From: Streptomyces sp. AV19
Lineage (GTDB): Bacteria > Actinomycetota > Actinomycetes > Streptomycetales > Streptomycetaceae
Length of the DNA stretch: 64,000 nt
Direction of reading: 5' to 3'
NCBI RefSeq assembly: GCF_015999245.1
Contig: NZ_JAEAMR010000022.1
Location: 421,322 to 485,321, forward strand
The position numbers and the translations under genes are program-made. Each line of letters begins with the position of its first letter. Within the stretch, counting starts at the first letter, position 1. Of the stretch, positions 55,251-63,932 are shown one piece after another. The notes under the pieces are model-generated. The model ran no database searches, was not told the DNA's origin, and was given only the letters and a program-made list of their open reading frames with translations.

Positions 55251-55333
55251 GCTCCGCTCCCCTGGGTCGCCGATCGTTCTGTACCGGGGGTAACGACGGA
55301 CATGCCGGATTTTCTCCCGCGGGACGGCTCGTT

Positions 55334-55732
55334 TCAGGGCACCACCGCGATCCCGTCCAGTTCGACCAGCGCCTCCTCGTCCCACAGCCGCACCACCCCG
55401 ATCACCGCCATCGCCGGGTACTCCCGCCCCGCCAGCCGCCGCCACGCCGCCCCCAACTCGGCGGCGCACGCGCGGTACGCGGCGACGTCGGTCGCGTAGA
55501 CGGTGACCCTGGCCAGGTGGGACGGCTCGCCGCCCGCGGCGGCCAGGGCGGTCAGCAGGTTCGCCAGGGCGCGTTCGAACTGGGCCGCCAGGCCGCCGGG
55601 GACGACGCGCCCCCGACCGTCGAGGCCCGTCTGGCCCGCGAGGAGCACCAGCCGGCCGCCGGAGACGGTCACCGCGTGGGAGAAGCCGCGGGGCGGGGAG
55701 AGGGACGCCGGGTTCAGCCGCTCCAGGCTCAT
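55334..55732 (-). CDS. RidA-family (YjgF/UK114) protein
   Basis: A 132-residue member of the RidA superfamily, whose RidA branch deaminates reactive enamine/imine intermediates. Family landmarks are LLAGQTGLD, QFERALANLLTALAAAGG and YPAMAVIGVVRLWDEEALVELDGIAVV. The canonical catalytic Arg before the final segment reads VVRLW rather than the usual VAxLP, so it belongs to a divergent Rid subfamily. Its start region is duplicated in tandem. It lies just after the acyl-CoA dehydrogenase on the same strand. Confidence 0.83.
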   Translation of the reverse strand: MSLERLNPASLSPPRGFSHAVTVSGGRLVLLAGQTGLDGRGRVVPGGLAAQFERALANLLTALAAAGGEPSHLARVTVYATDVAAYRACAAELGAAWRRLAGREYPAMAVIGVVRLWDEEALVELDGIAVVP

Positions 55733-55808
55733 GCGTCCTCCGGGCTCATGCGTCCTCCGGGCTCATCGGCGCAACTCCCGGACTGCTCATCGGTACAACT
55801 CCCGGGCT
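55727..55808. repeat. Paired tandem duplications spanning RidA start and dehydrogenase end
   Basis: Two 17-bp copies of GCTCATGCGTCCTCCGG (55727-55743, 55744-55760), then two 24-bp copies beginning GCTCATCGG (55761-55784, 55785-55808). On the minus strand the first pair doubles the RidA ribosome-binding site and ATG; the second doubles the last codons and stop of the dehydrogenase. Confidence 0.95.
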
Positions 55809-56911
55809 ATGACCGTCCGCTGGATCTCCGTGGCGCCCTCGTAGATGCGCGGGGCGCGGACCTCGCGGTAGAGGTGCTCCAGCAGGTGGCCCTCCTCCAG
55901 GGCGCAGGCCCCGTGGATCTGGATCGCCGCGTCCACGACGTACTGCGCCGTCTCCGTGGCGTAGAGCTTGGCCATCGCCGAGCGGCCGGTGACGTCCGCC
56001 TCGCCCGCGTCGTGGGCGGCGGCCGCGGAGTGCACCAGCAGGGCGGCCGCCTCGGTGCGGGTGGCCATGTCGGCGAGGCGGTGCGAGACGGCCTGGAGGT
56101 CCTTCAACGGGCCGCCGAAGGCGCGGCGTTCGGCGGCGTGCGACAGGGCCGCGCGCAGGGCGGCGCGCGCCATGCCCACGGCGAGGGCGCCGACGCTCGG
56201 CCGGAAGAGGTCCAGCGTGCGCATGGCCAGCCGGAAGCCGCCGTCCACCTCCCCCACGACGTCCTCGGGGCCGACCGGGACGCCGTCGAAGGTGAGGGTG
56301 CCCAGGGGGTGCCCGCCGATCGTCCGGCGCGGCCGGCCGCCGAGTCCGGGGCGGCCGGCGGGGACGAGGAAGGCGGTGATGCCGTGCGCGCGGGCGCCCG
56401 GGCGGGTCCGGGCGAAGACCGTGTGGAGGTCGGCCTCGGGGGCGTTGGAGATCCAGGTCTTCTCGCCGTGCAGGGTCCAGCCGCCGCCGGCCGGCTCCGC
56501 GCGCAGCTCCAGGGCCGCCGCGTCCGAGCCCGCGCCCGGCTCGCTCAGCGCGAACGCCGTGACGGCGCGCCCCGCCACGACCTCCGGCAGCCAGCGGTCG
56601 CGCTGGGCCGCCGTGCCGGCCAGGGCCACCGGGCAGGCGCCGAGACCCTGAAGGGCCAGGGCCGTCTCCGCCGCGGTGGACTCCTGGGCGAGCGACTCGC
56701 GCAGCAGGCACAGGTCCATGGCGCGCACGATGCCGTCCTCGGGCAACACCCGTACCAGCAGGCCGAGTTCGCCGAGGGCGGCGACCAGGGGGCGGTTGAC
56801 GCGGCCGGGTTCCGCGCCGTCCGCCAGGGGACGTAACCGCCGCGCGGCGAGGGCGCGCAGCTCCGCGCACCAGGCGCGCTGCTCCCGGTCCAGGGTGAAC
56901 GAAGTCGTCAC
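55787..56911 (-). CDS. Acyl-CoA dehydrogenase
   Basis: A 374-residue FAD enzyme that introduces a trans-2 double bond into acyl-CoA. FALSEPGAGSDAAALE binds FAD and substrate; ATEIQRTVIAREL near the C-terminus has the glutamate-bearing YEGATEIQ signature. GTG start after AGAGGACG. Divergent from the CoA ligase across 128 bp, and together with it likely degrades an aromatic or branched acid. Confidence 0.9.
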   Translation of the reverse strand: MTTSFTLDREQRAWCAELRALAARRLRPLADGAEPGRVNRPLVAALGELGLLVRVLPEDGIVRAMDLCLLRESLAQESTAAETALALQGLGACPVALAGTAAQRDRWLPEVVAGRAVTAFALSEPGAGSDAAALELRAEPAGGGWTLHGEKTWISNAPEADLHTVFARTRPGARAHGITAFLVPAGRPGLGGRPRRTIGGHPLGTLTFDGVPVGPEDVVGEVDGGFRLAMRTLDLFRPSVGALAVGMARAALRAALSHAAERRAFGGPLKDLQAVSHRLADMATRTEAAALLVHSAAAAHDAGEADVTGRSAMAKLYATETAQYVVDAAIQIHGACALEEGHLLEHLYREVRAPRIYEGATEIQRTVIARELYR

Positions 56912-56936
56912 CGTACGTCCTCTCTGTCGCGCTCTG

Positions 56937-56964
56937 TTGACTGTCGTCACGGCCTCGTTACGCT
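56937..56964 (+). promoter_or_regulatory. Promoter candidate for the CoA ligase gene
   Basis: TTGACT (56937-56942), a 16-bp spacer and TACGCT (56959-56964) in the divergent region. Confidence 0.4.
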
Positions 56965-57039
56965 GGCAGCGCATCCGTACGGTCGGCAAGACCCCCACGC
57001 ACCTCCACCCTTCCCCGGCACGAGGGGGCGCATCCCGCC

Positions 57040-58692
57040 ATGGAGCTCCTCCCGTCGGCACACGTCGACACCTTCACCCGCGACAGCCTGCCGCCCGCCG
57101 GCCAGTGGCCACGGCTCCGCTTCGACCTCGGTGCCCCGCGCTACCCCGACCGCCTCAACTGCGGCGCCGAGCTGCTGGACGCGACCATCGCCCGGCTGGG
57201 GCCGGACCGGCCGGCGGTCCGCGACATCGCCGGCACCGTCTGGACCTACGGCGAGCTCAAGGAGCGCGTCGACCGCGTCGCGCACACGCTCGCCGAGGAC
57301 CTGGGTGTCGTCCCCGGCAACCGGGTGCTGCTGCGCGGCCCCACCACGCCCCATCTCGCGGTCTGCTGGCTCGCGGTGATGAAGGCCGGGGCCGTCGCCG
57401 TGACCGTCCTGGCCGCCCAACGCGCCCGGGAGCTGGCGGAGATGTGCCGCATCGCGCGGGTGACGCACGCCCTGTGCGACGCGCGGTCGGCCGGGGAGCT
57501 CGTCAAGGCGGCGGTGCCCTCCCTGCGGATGACGCTCTTCGGCGGCGGTTCGCCCGGCGACCTGCTGCGCCTGTCGGCGCGCAAACCGCCATCGTACGAC
57601 CCGGTGCCGACCTCCGCGGACGACGTCGCGATCGTCGCGTTCACCTCCGGCACCACCGGACGCCCCAAGGGCTGCCTGCACTTCCACCGGGACGTGCTCG
57701 CCGTGGCCGACACCTTCTCCGCCCGCCTCGTGCGCCCGCGCCCGGACGACGTCTTCGGCGGCAGCCCGCCGCTCGGCTTCACCTTCGGCCTCGGCGGGCT
57801 GGTCGTCTTCCCGCTGCGCGCCGGCGCCTCGACGCTGCTGGCCGACCGGTCCGGTGCCGGACAGCTGCTCGCCGACGTCCAACGGCAGCGGATCTCCGTG
57901 CTGTTCACCGCGCCGACCGCCTACCGGGCGATGCTCGACCGCATCGGCGCGTACGACACGTCGTCCCTGCGCCGCTGCGTCTCCGCGGGCGAGCACCTGC
58001 CCGCCGCGCTGTGGCACGCGTGGCGGCGGGCGACCGGACTGCGCCTGATCAACGGCATCGGGACGACCGAGATGCTGCACATCTTCCTCGCCGCCGCCGA
58101 CGACGACGCCCGCCCCGGTGCCACCGGCCTGCCGGTGCCCGGCTACGAGGCCCGCGTGGTCGGCGACGACGGCGCCCCCGTCCCCGACGGCTCCCCCGGG
58201 CTGCTGGCGGTGCGCGGCCCCACCGGCTGCCGCTACCTCGCCGACGAGCGGCAGACCGCGTACGTGCGCGGCGGGTGGAACGTCACCGGCGACCGCTACG
58301 TCCGGGACGCCGACGGCTGGTTCACCTTCCTCGGCCGCGCCGACGACCTGATCGTCTCCGCCGGGTACAACATCGCGGGCGCCGAGGTCGAGGACGCGCT
58401 GCTGCGCCATCCGGACGTGCTGGAGGCGGCCGTCGTCGGCCGGCCGGACGGGCGGCGGGGCGAGGTGGTCGTCGCCCACGTGGTGCTGCGGGCGGGGGTG
58501 CCGGGCGACGCGGCGGCCGCGGAGCGGCTCCGCGAGTTCACCACAAAGGAGATCGCCCCCTACAAGTGCCCTCGCGAGATCGTGTTCCGTGCCGCGCTCC
58601 CCCGGACGCCCAACGGCAAACTCCAGCGCTTCCTGCTGCGTTCGGACGCCCCGGCGCCCCCGTCGGCTCCTTTACAGTCTCCCCGTGACTGA
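57040..58692 (+). CDS. Benzoate/aminobenzoate-CoA ligase-like AMP-forming enzyme
   Basis: A 550-residue adenylate-forming ligase. P-loop FTSGTTGRPKGC, the NGIGTTEMLH acyl-site motif, GRADDLIVSAGYNIAG hinge and PNGKLQRF catalytic Lys are all in place. The domain layout and the N-terminal segment (DLGAPRYPDRLNCGAELLD) resemble benzoate-, aminobenzoate- and related aryl-CoA ligases. It activates the substrate for the divergent dehydrogenase. Its end overlaps the PaaX-like gene by 8 bp. Confidence 0.85.
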   Translation: MELLPSAHVDTFTRDSLPPAGQWPRLRFDLGAPRYPDRLNCGAELLDATIARLGPDRPAVRDIAGTVWTYGELKERVDRVAHTLAEDLGVVPGNRVLLRGPTTPHLAVCWLAVMKAGAVAVTVLAAQRARELAEMCRIARVTHALCDARSAGELVKAAVPSLRMTLFGGGSPGDLLRLSARKPPSYDPVPTSADDVAIVAFTSGTTGRPKGCLHFHRDVLAVADTFSARLVRPRPDDVFGGSPPLGFTFGLGGLVVFPLRAGASTLLADRSGAGQLLADVQRQRISVLFTAPTAYRAMLDRIGAYDTSSLRRCVSAGEHLPAALWHAWRRATGLRLINGIGTTEMLHIFLAAADDDARPGATGLPVPGYEARVVGDDGAPVPDGSPGLLAVRGPTGCRYLADERQTAYVRGGWNVTGDRYVRDADGWFTFLGRADDLIVSAGYNIAGAEVEDALLRHPDVLEAAVVGRPDGRRGEVVVAHVVLRAGVPGDAAAAERLREFTTKEIAPYKCPREIVFRAALPRTPNGKLQRFLLRSDAPAPPSAPLQSPRD

Positions 58693-59533
58693 CCAGCAGC
58701 CGTCGCCGCACACTCCCCGCTCCCTGATCGTCTCCTTCTACGGCGCGTACGGGCGCGGGGTGGCCGGGCGACCGGCCGGCCCGGTGCCGATCGCGGCACT
58801 GATCCGGCTCCTCGGCGCGGTGGGCGTCGACGCGCCCGCGGTGCGGTCGGCCGTCTCCCGGCTCAAGCGGCGCGGTCTGCTGACCGCGGACCGCGCGGCG
58901 GGGGGCGCGGCCGCGTACGGGCTGTCGGCCGCCGCGCACCAGCTCCTGTCGGACGGCGACCGGCGCATCTACGCCCGGCCGGCGTCCTCCTCCCGGCCGG
59001 GACACCACGGCTGGCTCCTGGCCGTCTTCTCCGTCCCCGAACACGAGCGCCACAAGCGGCACTTGCTGCGCTCGCGGCTGGCGCGGCTGGGGTTCGGCAC
59101 GGCGGCGCCGGGCGTGTGGATCGCGCCGGCCCACGTCCACGACGAGACCCGCCACACGCTGGAGCGCCTCGGGCTGTCCGGGTACGTGGAGCTCTTCCGC
59201 GGCCGCCACCTCGGCTTCGAGCCGACCTCGGACGCGGTGGCCCGCTGGTGGGACCTGGACGCGCTGGCCCGCCGCCACCGGGCCTTCCTCGCCGCGCACG
59301 AGCCGGTGCTGCGCCGCTGGACGCGCCGCCGCGCCACGCCCGTCGAGGAGGCGTACCGGGACCACCTGCTGGCCCTGGACGCCTGGCGCCGCCTCCCGTA
59401 CGCGGACCCGGGCCTGCCGGTGGGCCTGCTGCCGGAGGGCTGGCCCGGGGTGCGGGCGGGGCGGGTGTTCGGGGGGCTGCACGGGCGGCTGAGGGAGGCG
59501 GGCGAGAGGTTCGTGGCGGGCGTGCTGGGGTGA
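58685..59533 (+). CDS. PaaX-family transcriptional regulator
   Basis: A 282-residue regulator with an N-terminal winged helix (VDAPAVRSAVSRLKRRGLLTAD) and the PaaX C-terminal domain (GWLLAVFSVPEHERHKRHLLRSRLARLGFG). PaaX represses phenylacetate genes until phenylacetyl-CoA binds. Here it overlaps the CoA ligase, so it probably senses that enzyme's acyl-CoA product. GTG start inside the ligase end. Confidence 0.88.
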   Translation: MTDQQPSPHTPRSLIVSFYGAYGRGVAGRPAGPVPIAALIRLLGAVGVDAPAVRSAVSRLKRRGLLTADRAAGGAAAYGLSAAAHQLLSDGDRRIYARPASSSRPGHHGWLLAVFSVPEHERHKRHLLRSRLARLGFGTAAPGVWIAPAHVHDETRHTLERLGLSGYVELFRGRHLGFEPTSDAVARWWDLDALARRHRAFLAAHEPVLRRWTRRRATPVEEAYRDHLLALDAWRRLPYADPGLPVGLLPEGWPGVRAGRVFGGLHGRLREAGERFVAGVLG

Positions 59534-59541
59534 GGCGCGGG

Positions 59542-60201
59542 CTACGGCCCGTCGGCCCCGTGCAGGCGGAGTTCGTACGCCAGCAGCGCCGCCTGCGTGC
59601 GGTTCTCGACGCCGAGCTTGGTGAGGGCACGGGAGACGTACGTCTTGATGGTGGACATGCTCATGTACAGCTGTCCGGCGATCTCGGCGTTGCTCATGCC
59701 CTCCCCGAGGAGCGTGAAGACCTGCCGCTCGCGTTCGCTGAGCCGGTCGACCAGGGCGCGGGCCTCGGCCGCGCGGCGGGCCAAGGGCGCGCCGCGAGAG
59801 AGGAGTTGCCGCGTGACCGTGGGGGAGAGCACGGTGCCGCCGGCGGCGACGGTGCAGATCGCGTGGATGAGCTGTTCCGGGTTGAGCTGCTTGAGCAGGA
59901 ATCCCGATGCCCCGGCGTGCAGGGCGTCGGTGATGTTCTCGTCCATGCCGAACGTGGTCAGGACGAGCACCTTGGGGGGATCGGGCTGCGCGAGGAGCCG
60001 CCGCGTGGCGGTCAGGCCGTCGCAGCCCGGCATCTCGATGTCCATCAGCACCACGTCCGGGCGGCAGCGGTGGACCTCGTCGACAGCCTCGGCGCCGTCC
60101 CGGGCCTCCCCCACGACCGTGATATCCCCGGCGGCCTCCACGATGGCGCGGATCCCGGCGCGCACCAGGGCGTCGTCGTCGGCTATCAGGACACGGGTCA
60201 T
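59542..60201 (-). CDS. NarL/LuxR-family response regulator
   Basis: A 219-residue two-component response regulator. Acidic pocket ADDD (8-10), phosphorylated Asp54 in VLMDIEMPG, Thr in LTTF and Lys in FLLKQ; C-terminal helix-turn-helix LSERERQVFTLLGEGMSNAEIAGQLYMS. It is 43 bp downstream of the sensor kinase and convergent with the PaaX-like gene. Likely controls the secreted toxin-like gene on the far side, given proximity; unproven. Confidence 0.92.
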   Translation of the reverse strand: MTRVLIADDDALVRAGIRAIVEAAGDITVVGEARDGAEAVDEVHRCRPDVVLMDIEMPGCDGLTATRRLLAQPDPPKVLVLTTFGMDENITDALHAGASGFLLKQLNPEQLIHAICTVAAGGTVLSPTVTRQLLSRGAPLARRAAEARALVDRLSERERQVFTLLGEGMSNAEIAGQLYMSMSTIKTYVSRALTKLGVENRTQAALLAYELRLHGADGP

Positions 60202-60244
60202 GCGTCTCTCCTCGGTGCGGGGTGCGGGGGGCCGGTGCGGGGGG

Positions 60245-61444
60245 TCAGTGGCGGCCGGGCGCCGGCAGCCGGGCCTCCAGGACGAAGCCTCCGCCGTCCC
60301 CGGGGGCCGTCGTCAGGGTGCCGCCCGCGGACTGGACCTCTTCGCGGAGCCAGACCAGGCCGTGGCCGGTGCCCGGCAGCGGGTCGCTGCCCGGCGACGG
60401 CGCCTCGTTGCGCACGGCGACGATCATCTCGGTGTCGGTCTGGTCGATCCGGATGTCGACGGCGGCGCTGCGGGCGTGGCGGGCGGCATTGCTCAGCCCT
60501 TCCGAGACGACCTTGTGGGCGAGGTCCTGGGCGGCCGGGTCCGGTGCCCGGGAGATGCGGACGTCGATGGTGATCCGGTGACCGCCGCTGCGGTAGCGGC
60601 CGATCACCGGGGCCAGGTCCGCCAGGGCGTACCGGCGGCCGGCCGGCGGTACGCCGTCGGGGTCGGGTGTCTTCGCGAGGATGACGATCTCCCGCAGGGC
60701 CTCGACGGCGTCGCGCCCCGCGTCGGAGATGAGCCGGCAGCGCTCCTTGACCGGTTCCGGGGCGTCCTTGCGGACCGCGATGGCCCCGGCCTGCAGCACC
60801 ATGAGCGTGATCTGCCGCCCGACGCCGTCGTGGATGTCCCGTACGAGCCGCTCGCGCTGCCGCAGGGCCGCCTCGCGGAGCCGGCCCTCCTGCAACAGGG
60901 CTTCCCGCTCCTGCTGTTCGGCGGTGAGCGCGGCCATCCTCTTGTTCGTCTTGGCCAGATACCCCAGGAGCACGGGCACCAGGACGATCACCGCGCCGCC
61001 GGAGAGCGTGGCCTCCGGGTGCGGGGCGTGCGCGGCCAGCGCCTCCGGCGTCGCCAGCGCGAAGACCAGCGAGACGAGCACCAGGACCGCGGCCAGCGCG
61101 GAGCGGCCCTGGCGGACCGCCGTGTAGCAGGCCACCGTGGTGCTCAGCAGGTGGCCGGTGACCACGACGCCGGCGACGGACACCGCGCAGTAGGGCAGGA
61201 GCAGGCGTTCGCGCCACACCGTGGCCACCGCGATGGCGAGGGACAGCAGCAGCCCCGCGGTCCGGTTCGGGACGAGTCCCGCGTGCGGCATGGCGAGGGC
61301 GATCTCGACGAGCGGGATGCCGTAGACCACGGCCAGGACGGGGTTCTTCCACCGGCTGTCGCACAGAGCGGCGTACCACTCCATGCCCCTGCCGCGGTGC
61401 CCGGGAGGAGCCCCGGCCGTCCCCCGGGGATGCTGCTCGGACAT
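60245..61444 (-). CDS. Sensor histidine kinase, NarL-partner type
   Basis: A 399-residue membrane kinase. About five hydrophobic helices (residues 35-165) with short loops form the sensor; HisKA_3 dimerisation segment RERLVRDIHDGVGRQITLM carries phospho-acceptor His205, and the ATPase domain has KVVSEGLSNAARHARS (N box) and GTGHGLVWLREEV (G box). The ATG follows GAAGAAGGG at some distance; upstream GTG codons are possible. Partner of the downstream response regulator. Confidence 0.88.
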   Translation of the reverse strand: MSEQHPRGTAGAPPGHRGRGMEWYAALCDSRWKNPVLAVVYGIPLVEIALAMPHAGLVPNRTAGLLLSLAIAVATVWRERLLLPYCAVSVAGVVVTGHLLSTTVACYTAVRQGRSALAAVLVLVSLVFALATPEALAAHAPHPEATLSGGAVIVLVPVLLGYLAKTNKRMAALTAEQQEREALLQEGRLREAALRQRERLVRDIHDGVGRQITLMVLQAGAIAVRKDAPEPVKERCRLISDAGRDAVEALREIVILAKTPDPDGVPPAGRRYALADLAPVIGRYRSGGHRITIDVRISRAPDPAAQDLAHKVVSEGLSNAARHARSAAVDIRIDQTDTEMIVAVRNEAPSPGSDPLPGTGHGLVWLREEVQSAGGTLTTAPGDGGGFVLEARLPAPGRH

Positions 61445-61701
61445 GGGAACGCGCGCGCCCTTCTTCTCGCCTGTCGTCGGACCGGCCGGCCCGTGCGCGC
61501 CGCGGCCGTGGACGGGCACACGGCGCGCGGCACACCGCCGGGCAGTCGCCACGAAAGGTCCGAATCGGTGGTGAAGCCTATCCTCCGGACGTTGACACCG
61601 GAAGTGGACCAAGGTGGACGGCTTGTAGTCCCCGGTACCGTACGGGCGGCGGTGCGGCGTGCGTGATGTCCGTCTCCCGGACCGGCCGGGGGCGTGGGAG
61701 G

Positions 61702-63738
61702 TCAGCGGTTCCCCTGGTCCCGGACGAGCTCGGCGAAGGTCCTCTCCCGGTCGCGTTCCGGGTCGCGGAACGCCTCCTTCGCCGGGAAATACTTCTTCTG
61801 CGTCTTCCGCAGATCCGCCTCGGACAGGGTGGTCCGGCCCGTGGCGGACAGGGCCTTGCGCACCTCGGCGAGCTTGTCGTCCTTCATCTTCCGCCACCTC
61901 TCCTGGCGGCGGGTGAGCTCCCGCTGGTTCCACTCCCTGGCGCCACTGGCCCGGAACTCGTCGTCGGAGATCCTGTCGATCAGCTTGTCCAGGTACGGCT
62001 TCACGCTCTTCTCGACGAACTGGTCGTTGAACGTGTCGAAGCCGCTCTTCCCGTCCTTGCCGGGTTCGATCACCGCCGCGAAGGCGCCCGCGGCGACCTT
62101 GACGACCTGGTCCCCGTACAGCTCGGTCCGGGCGTCCTGCTGCTCCCACACCTGCGCGTCGATCTTCTTCTTCAGCGCGGACTCGTGGGCGCTGATGCGC
62201 TGCTTCTCCTCCGGCGAGGCGGCGCGGGCCCGGGACCGTTCGGCGATCCGCGCGACGGCCGCCTTCTTGGCCTTGGCCCACTTGCCCAGGGTGACCACGT
62301 CGGACGTCAGGACGCGCTTGAACTTCTCGTTGAGCCGGGGGAAGAGCTCCTGCAGGGCCTGCCCCTGGAGGCGGGCACCCCACTGCGCGTCACGGTGCTC
62401 CACGAGGTCCTTGACGGCGTCGCCCCACTGGGCGCGGTCGTGGTCCAGCTGCTTCTGCTCGGCGATCCACCCGGCGACCTCGTTGTACACCAGCTGCGCC
62501 AACTGCTCGACGAGCAGGGCGGGTTCGAGGAGCGGGGCGAACTCGGGCTGGGCGACCATGGCGACCTGGAGCCCCTCGGCGACCGAGTCGAAGGCGAGGT
62601 TGGCGTAGTCCCCCGTCTTGACGTCCTCGGTGATGGCGTAGCCGGTCGCGGCGATCCCCACGTACGGCAGCGCCTTCACGCCCAGGCCGGCGGCGCGGCC
62701 GGCCTGGCGGCCCACCCTGGCGAGCAGACCCGTGTCGGTCGTGAGCTCGTGCGCGGCCCGGAGGTCGCGGCCGAACGCCTCGCCGACCCGCGCGGAGAAC
62801 TTCTCGAAGTCCTGCGCGCCGAGTTCCGCGCCCTTGGCGTCGTTCAGCGCCTTGTTGGTCTCGCGCAGTGGCGACAGCAGGGACTTGGGGTTCTTCTCGA
62901 ACTCCTCCAGGGAGGTGACGTACTCGACGTCGTCGCCGTGCGCCCGCAGACGTTCCCGCTGCGTGCGGGCGACGTCCTCGCTGCACAGCGCGGCCGGGGC
63001 CGAACGCTTCGCCCGGCCCGACGCGGCGCCGGCCTGGCACACGCCGCTGCCTTCGGGCCAGCCCTTGCCCGCGAGCCACTGGCTCATGCCGGGGTGGGCG
63101 GGGTCGTCGACCCCCTCGATGAACAGGTACTTCCGGGGTATGTCCCCCTTGTACGCCCAGGCCCCGTTGGTCGACGCCCCGCCGAGCGGGCCGCCGCGGC
63201 CGTCCCCCTTGAGCGTGCCGCCGAGGATTCTGCCGTCCTTCTTCAAGGCGTCCCACCGGACCTTGACCCTGACGGCGTGCCGCTCCGTCGCGGCCGCGTC
63301 GGCCTGCCCGATGCCCTTGCCGCGGTAGAAGGCCTCGCGGTCCTCCAGGGCGTTGGCGCCCTCGATGCCCTTCTTCGAGGAGTCCCACATGAAGACGTGC
63401 TCGTGGTGCACGTTGTCCACGTACCCCGACGGCAGGTTCTTCAGTTCGGCCGTCACGTTCCTGCCCTCGGCGCGCCAGCGGTTCTTCGTGGTCTGCAGGC
63501 CGTTCCTGTCCAGCGACGCGCGCAGCTCGTCGAGGTCGACCTGCCCCCGGGGCCGCTTGTCGATGACGATGTGGGTGTACTCATCGGCGTGCGCCTGCTG
63601 GACGGCGGCCGCGTTGCCCGAATCCCCGGCCGGAGCGGCCTGGACGGCCCCTTCACCGACGACGGCCAGCACCACGGCCGACGCCATGACCGTGGTGATC
63701 ACACGGGGGAGGACACGCCTCTGCCCTGGGTTCCTCAT
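61702..63738 (-). CDS. Secreted protein with A-B toxin-like architecture, unknown activity
   Basis: A 678-residue exported protein with signal peptide cleaved near Ala35. Residues about 50-230 form an alpha/beta domain with a DKRP near 60 and a GDIP near 198 that recall the ends of cholera-type ADP-ribosyltransferases, but no E-x-E pair is present. The only two cysteines, 234 and 252, bracket a loop with a furin-type RAKR at 242-245, as in diphtheria toxin. Residues 335-430 contain hydrophobic helices (ALPYVGIAATGYAI; LQVAMVAQPEFAPLLEPALL) like a membrane-insertion domain. The last 240 are charged and helical. Catalytic function, target and receptor are unknown. Confidence 0.6.
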   Translation of the reverse strand: MRNPGQRRVLPRVITTVMASAVVLAVVGEGAVQAAPAGDSGNAAAVQQAHADEYTHIVIDKRPRGQVDLDELRASLDRNGLQTTKNRWRAEGRNVTAELKNLPSGYVDNVHHEHVFMWDSSKKGIEGANALEDREAFYRGKGIGQADAAATERHAVRVKVRWDALKKDGRILGGTLKGDGRGGPLGGASTNGAWAYKGDIPRKYLFIEGVDDPAHPGMSQWLAGKGWPEGSGVCQAGAASGRAKRSAPAALCSEDVARTQRERLRAHGDDVEYVTSLEEFEKNPKSLLSPLRETNKALNDAKGAELGAQDFEKFSARVGEAFGRDLRAAHELTTDTGLLARVGRQAGRAAGLGVKALPYVGIAATGYAITEDVKTGDYANLAFDSVAEGLQVAMVAQPEFAPLLEPALLVEQLAQLVYNEVAGWIAEQKQLDHDRAQWGDAVKDLVEHRDAQWGARLQGQALQELFPRLNEKFKRVLTSDVVTLGKWAKAKKAAVARIAERSRARAASPEEKQRISAHESALKKKIDAQVWEQQDARTELYGDQVVKVAAGAFAAVIEPGKDGKSGFDTFNDQFVEKSVKPYLDKLIDRISDDEFRASGAREWNQRELTRRQERWRKMKDDKLAEVRKALSATGRTTLSEADLRKTQKKYFPAKEAFRDPERDRERTFAELVRDQGNR

Positions 63739-63773
63739 GGTTTTCCTCTGCCTGTGGCGATGCGGGAGGTTTT

Positions 63774-63796
63774 CCGGAGGACGTTCCCTCCTCCGG
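63774..63796. promoter_or_regulatory. CCGGAGGA/TCCTCCGG inverted repeat before the toxin-like gene
   Basis: Perfect eight-base arms with a seven-base spacer, 36-58 bp upstream of the ATG. The 11-mer TCCTCCGGACG at its right end also occurs at 61581-61591, upstream of the sensor kinase, hinting at a shared regulator. Confidence 0.4.
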
Positions 63797-63932
63797 ACGG
63801 AGCCGGAATCCGGCGCTCCGAACGCTGTCACGCGGCGCGGCGGGGTGTTGTCGTCCACGGGGACGTCCGGTGTCGTCCACGGGACCGTGCTTCTCCTCCT
63901 TGGGGAGGGGCCGCGGTCGCCCGCGGTCATCC

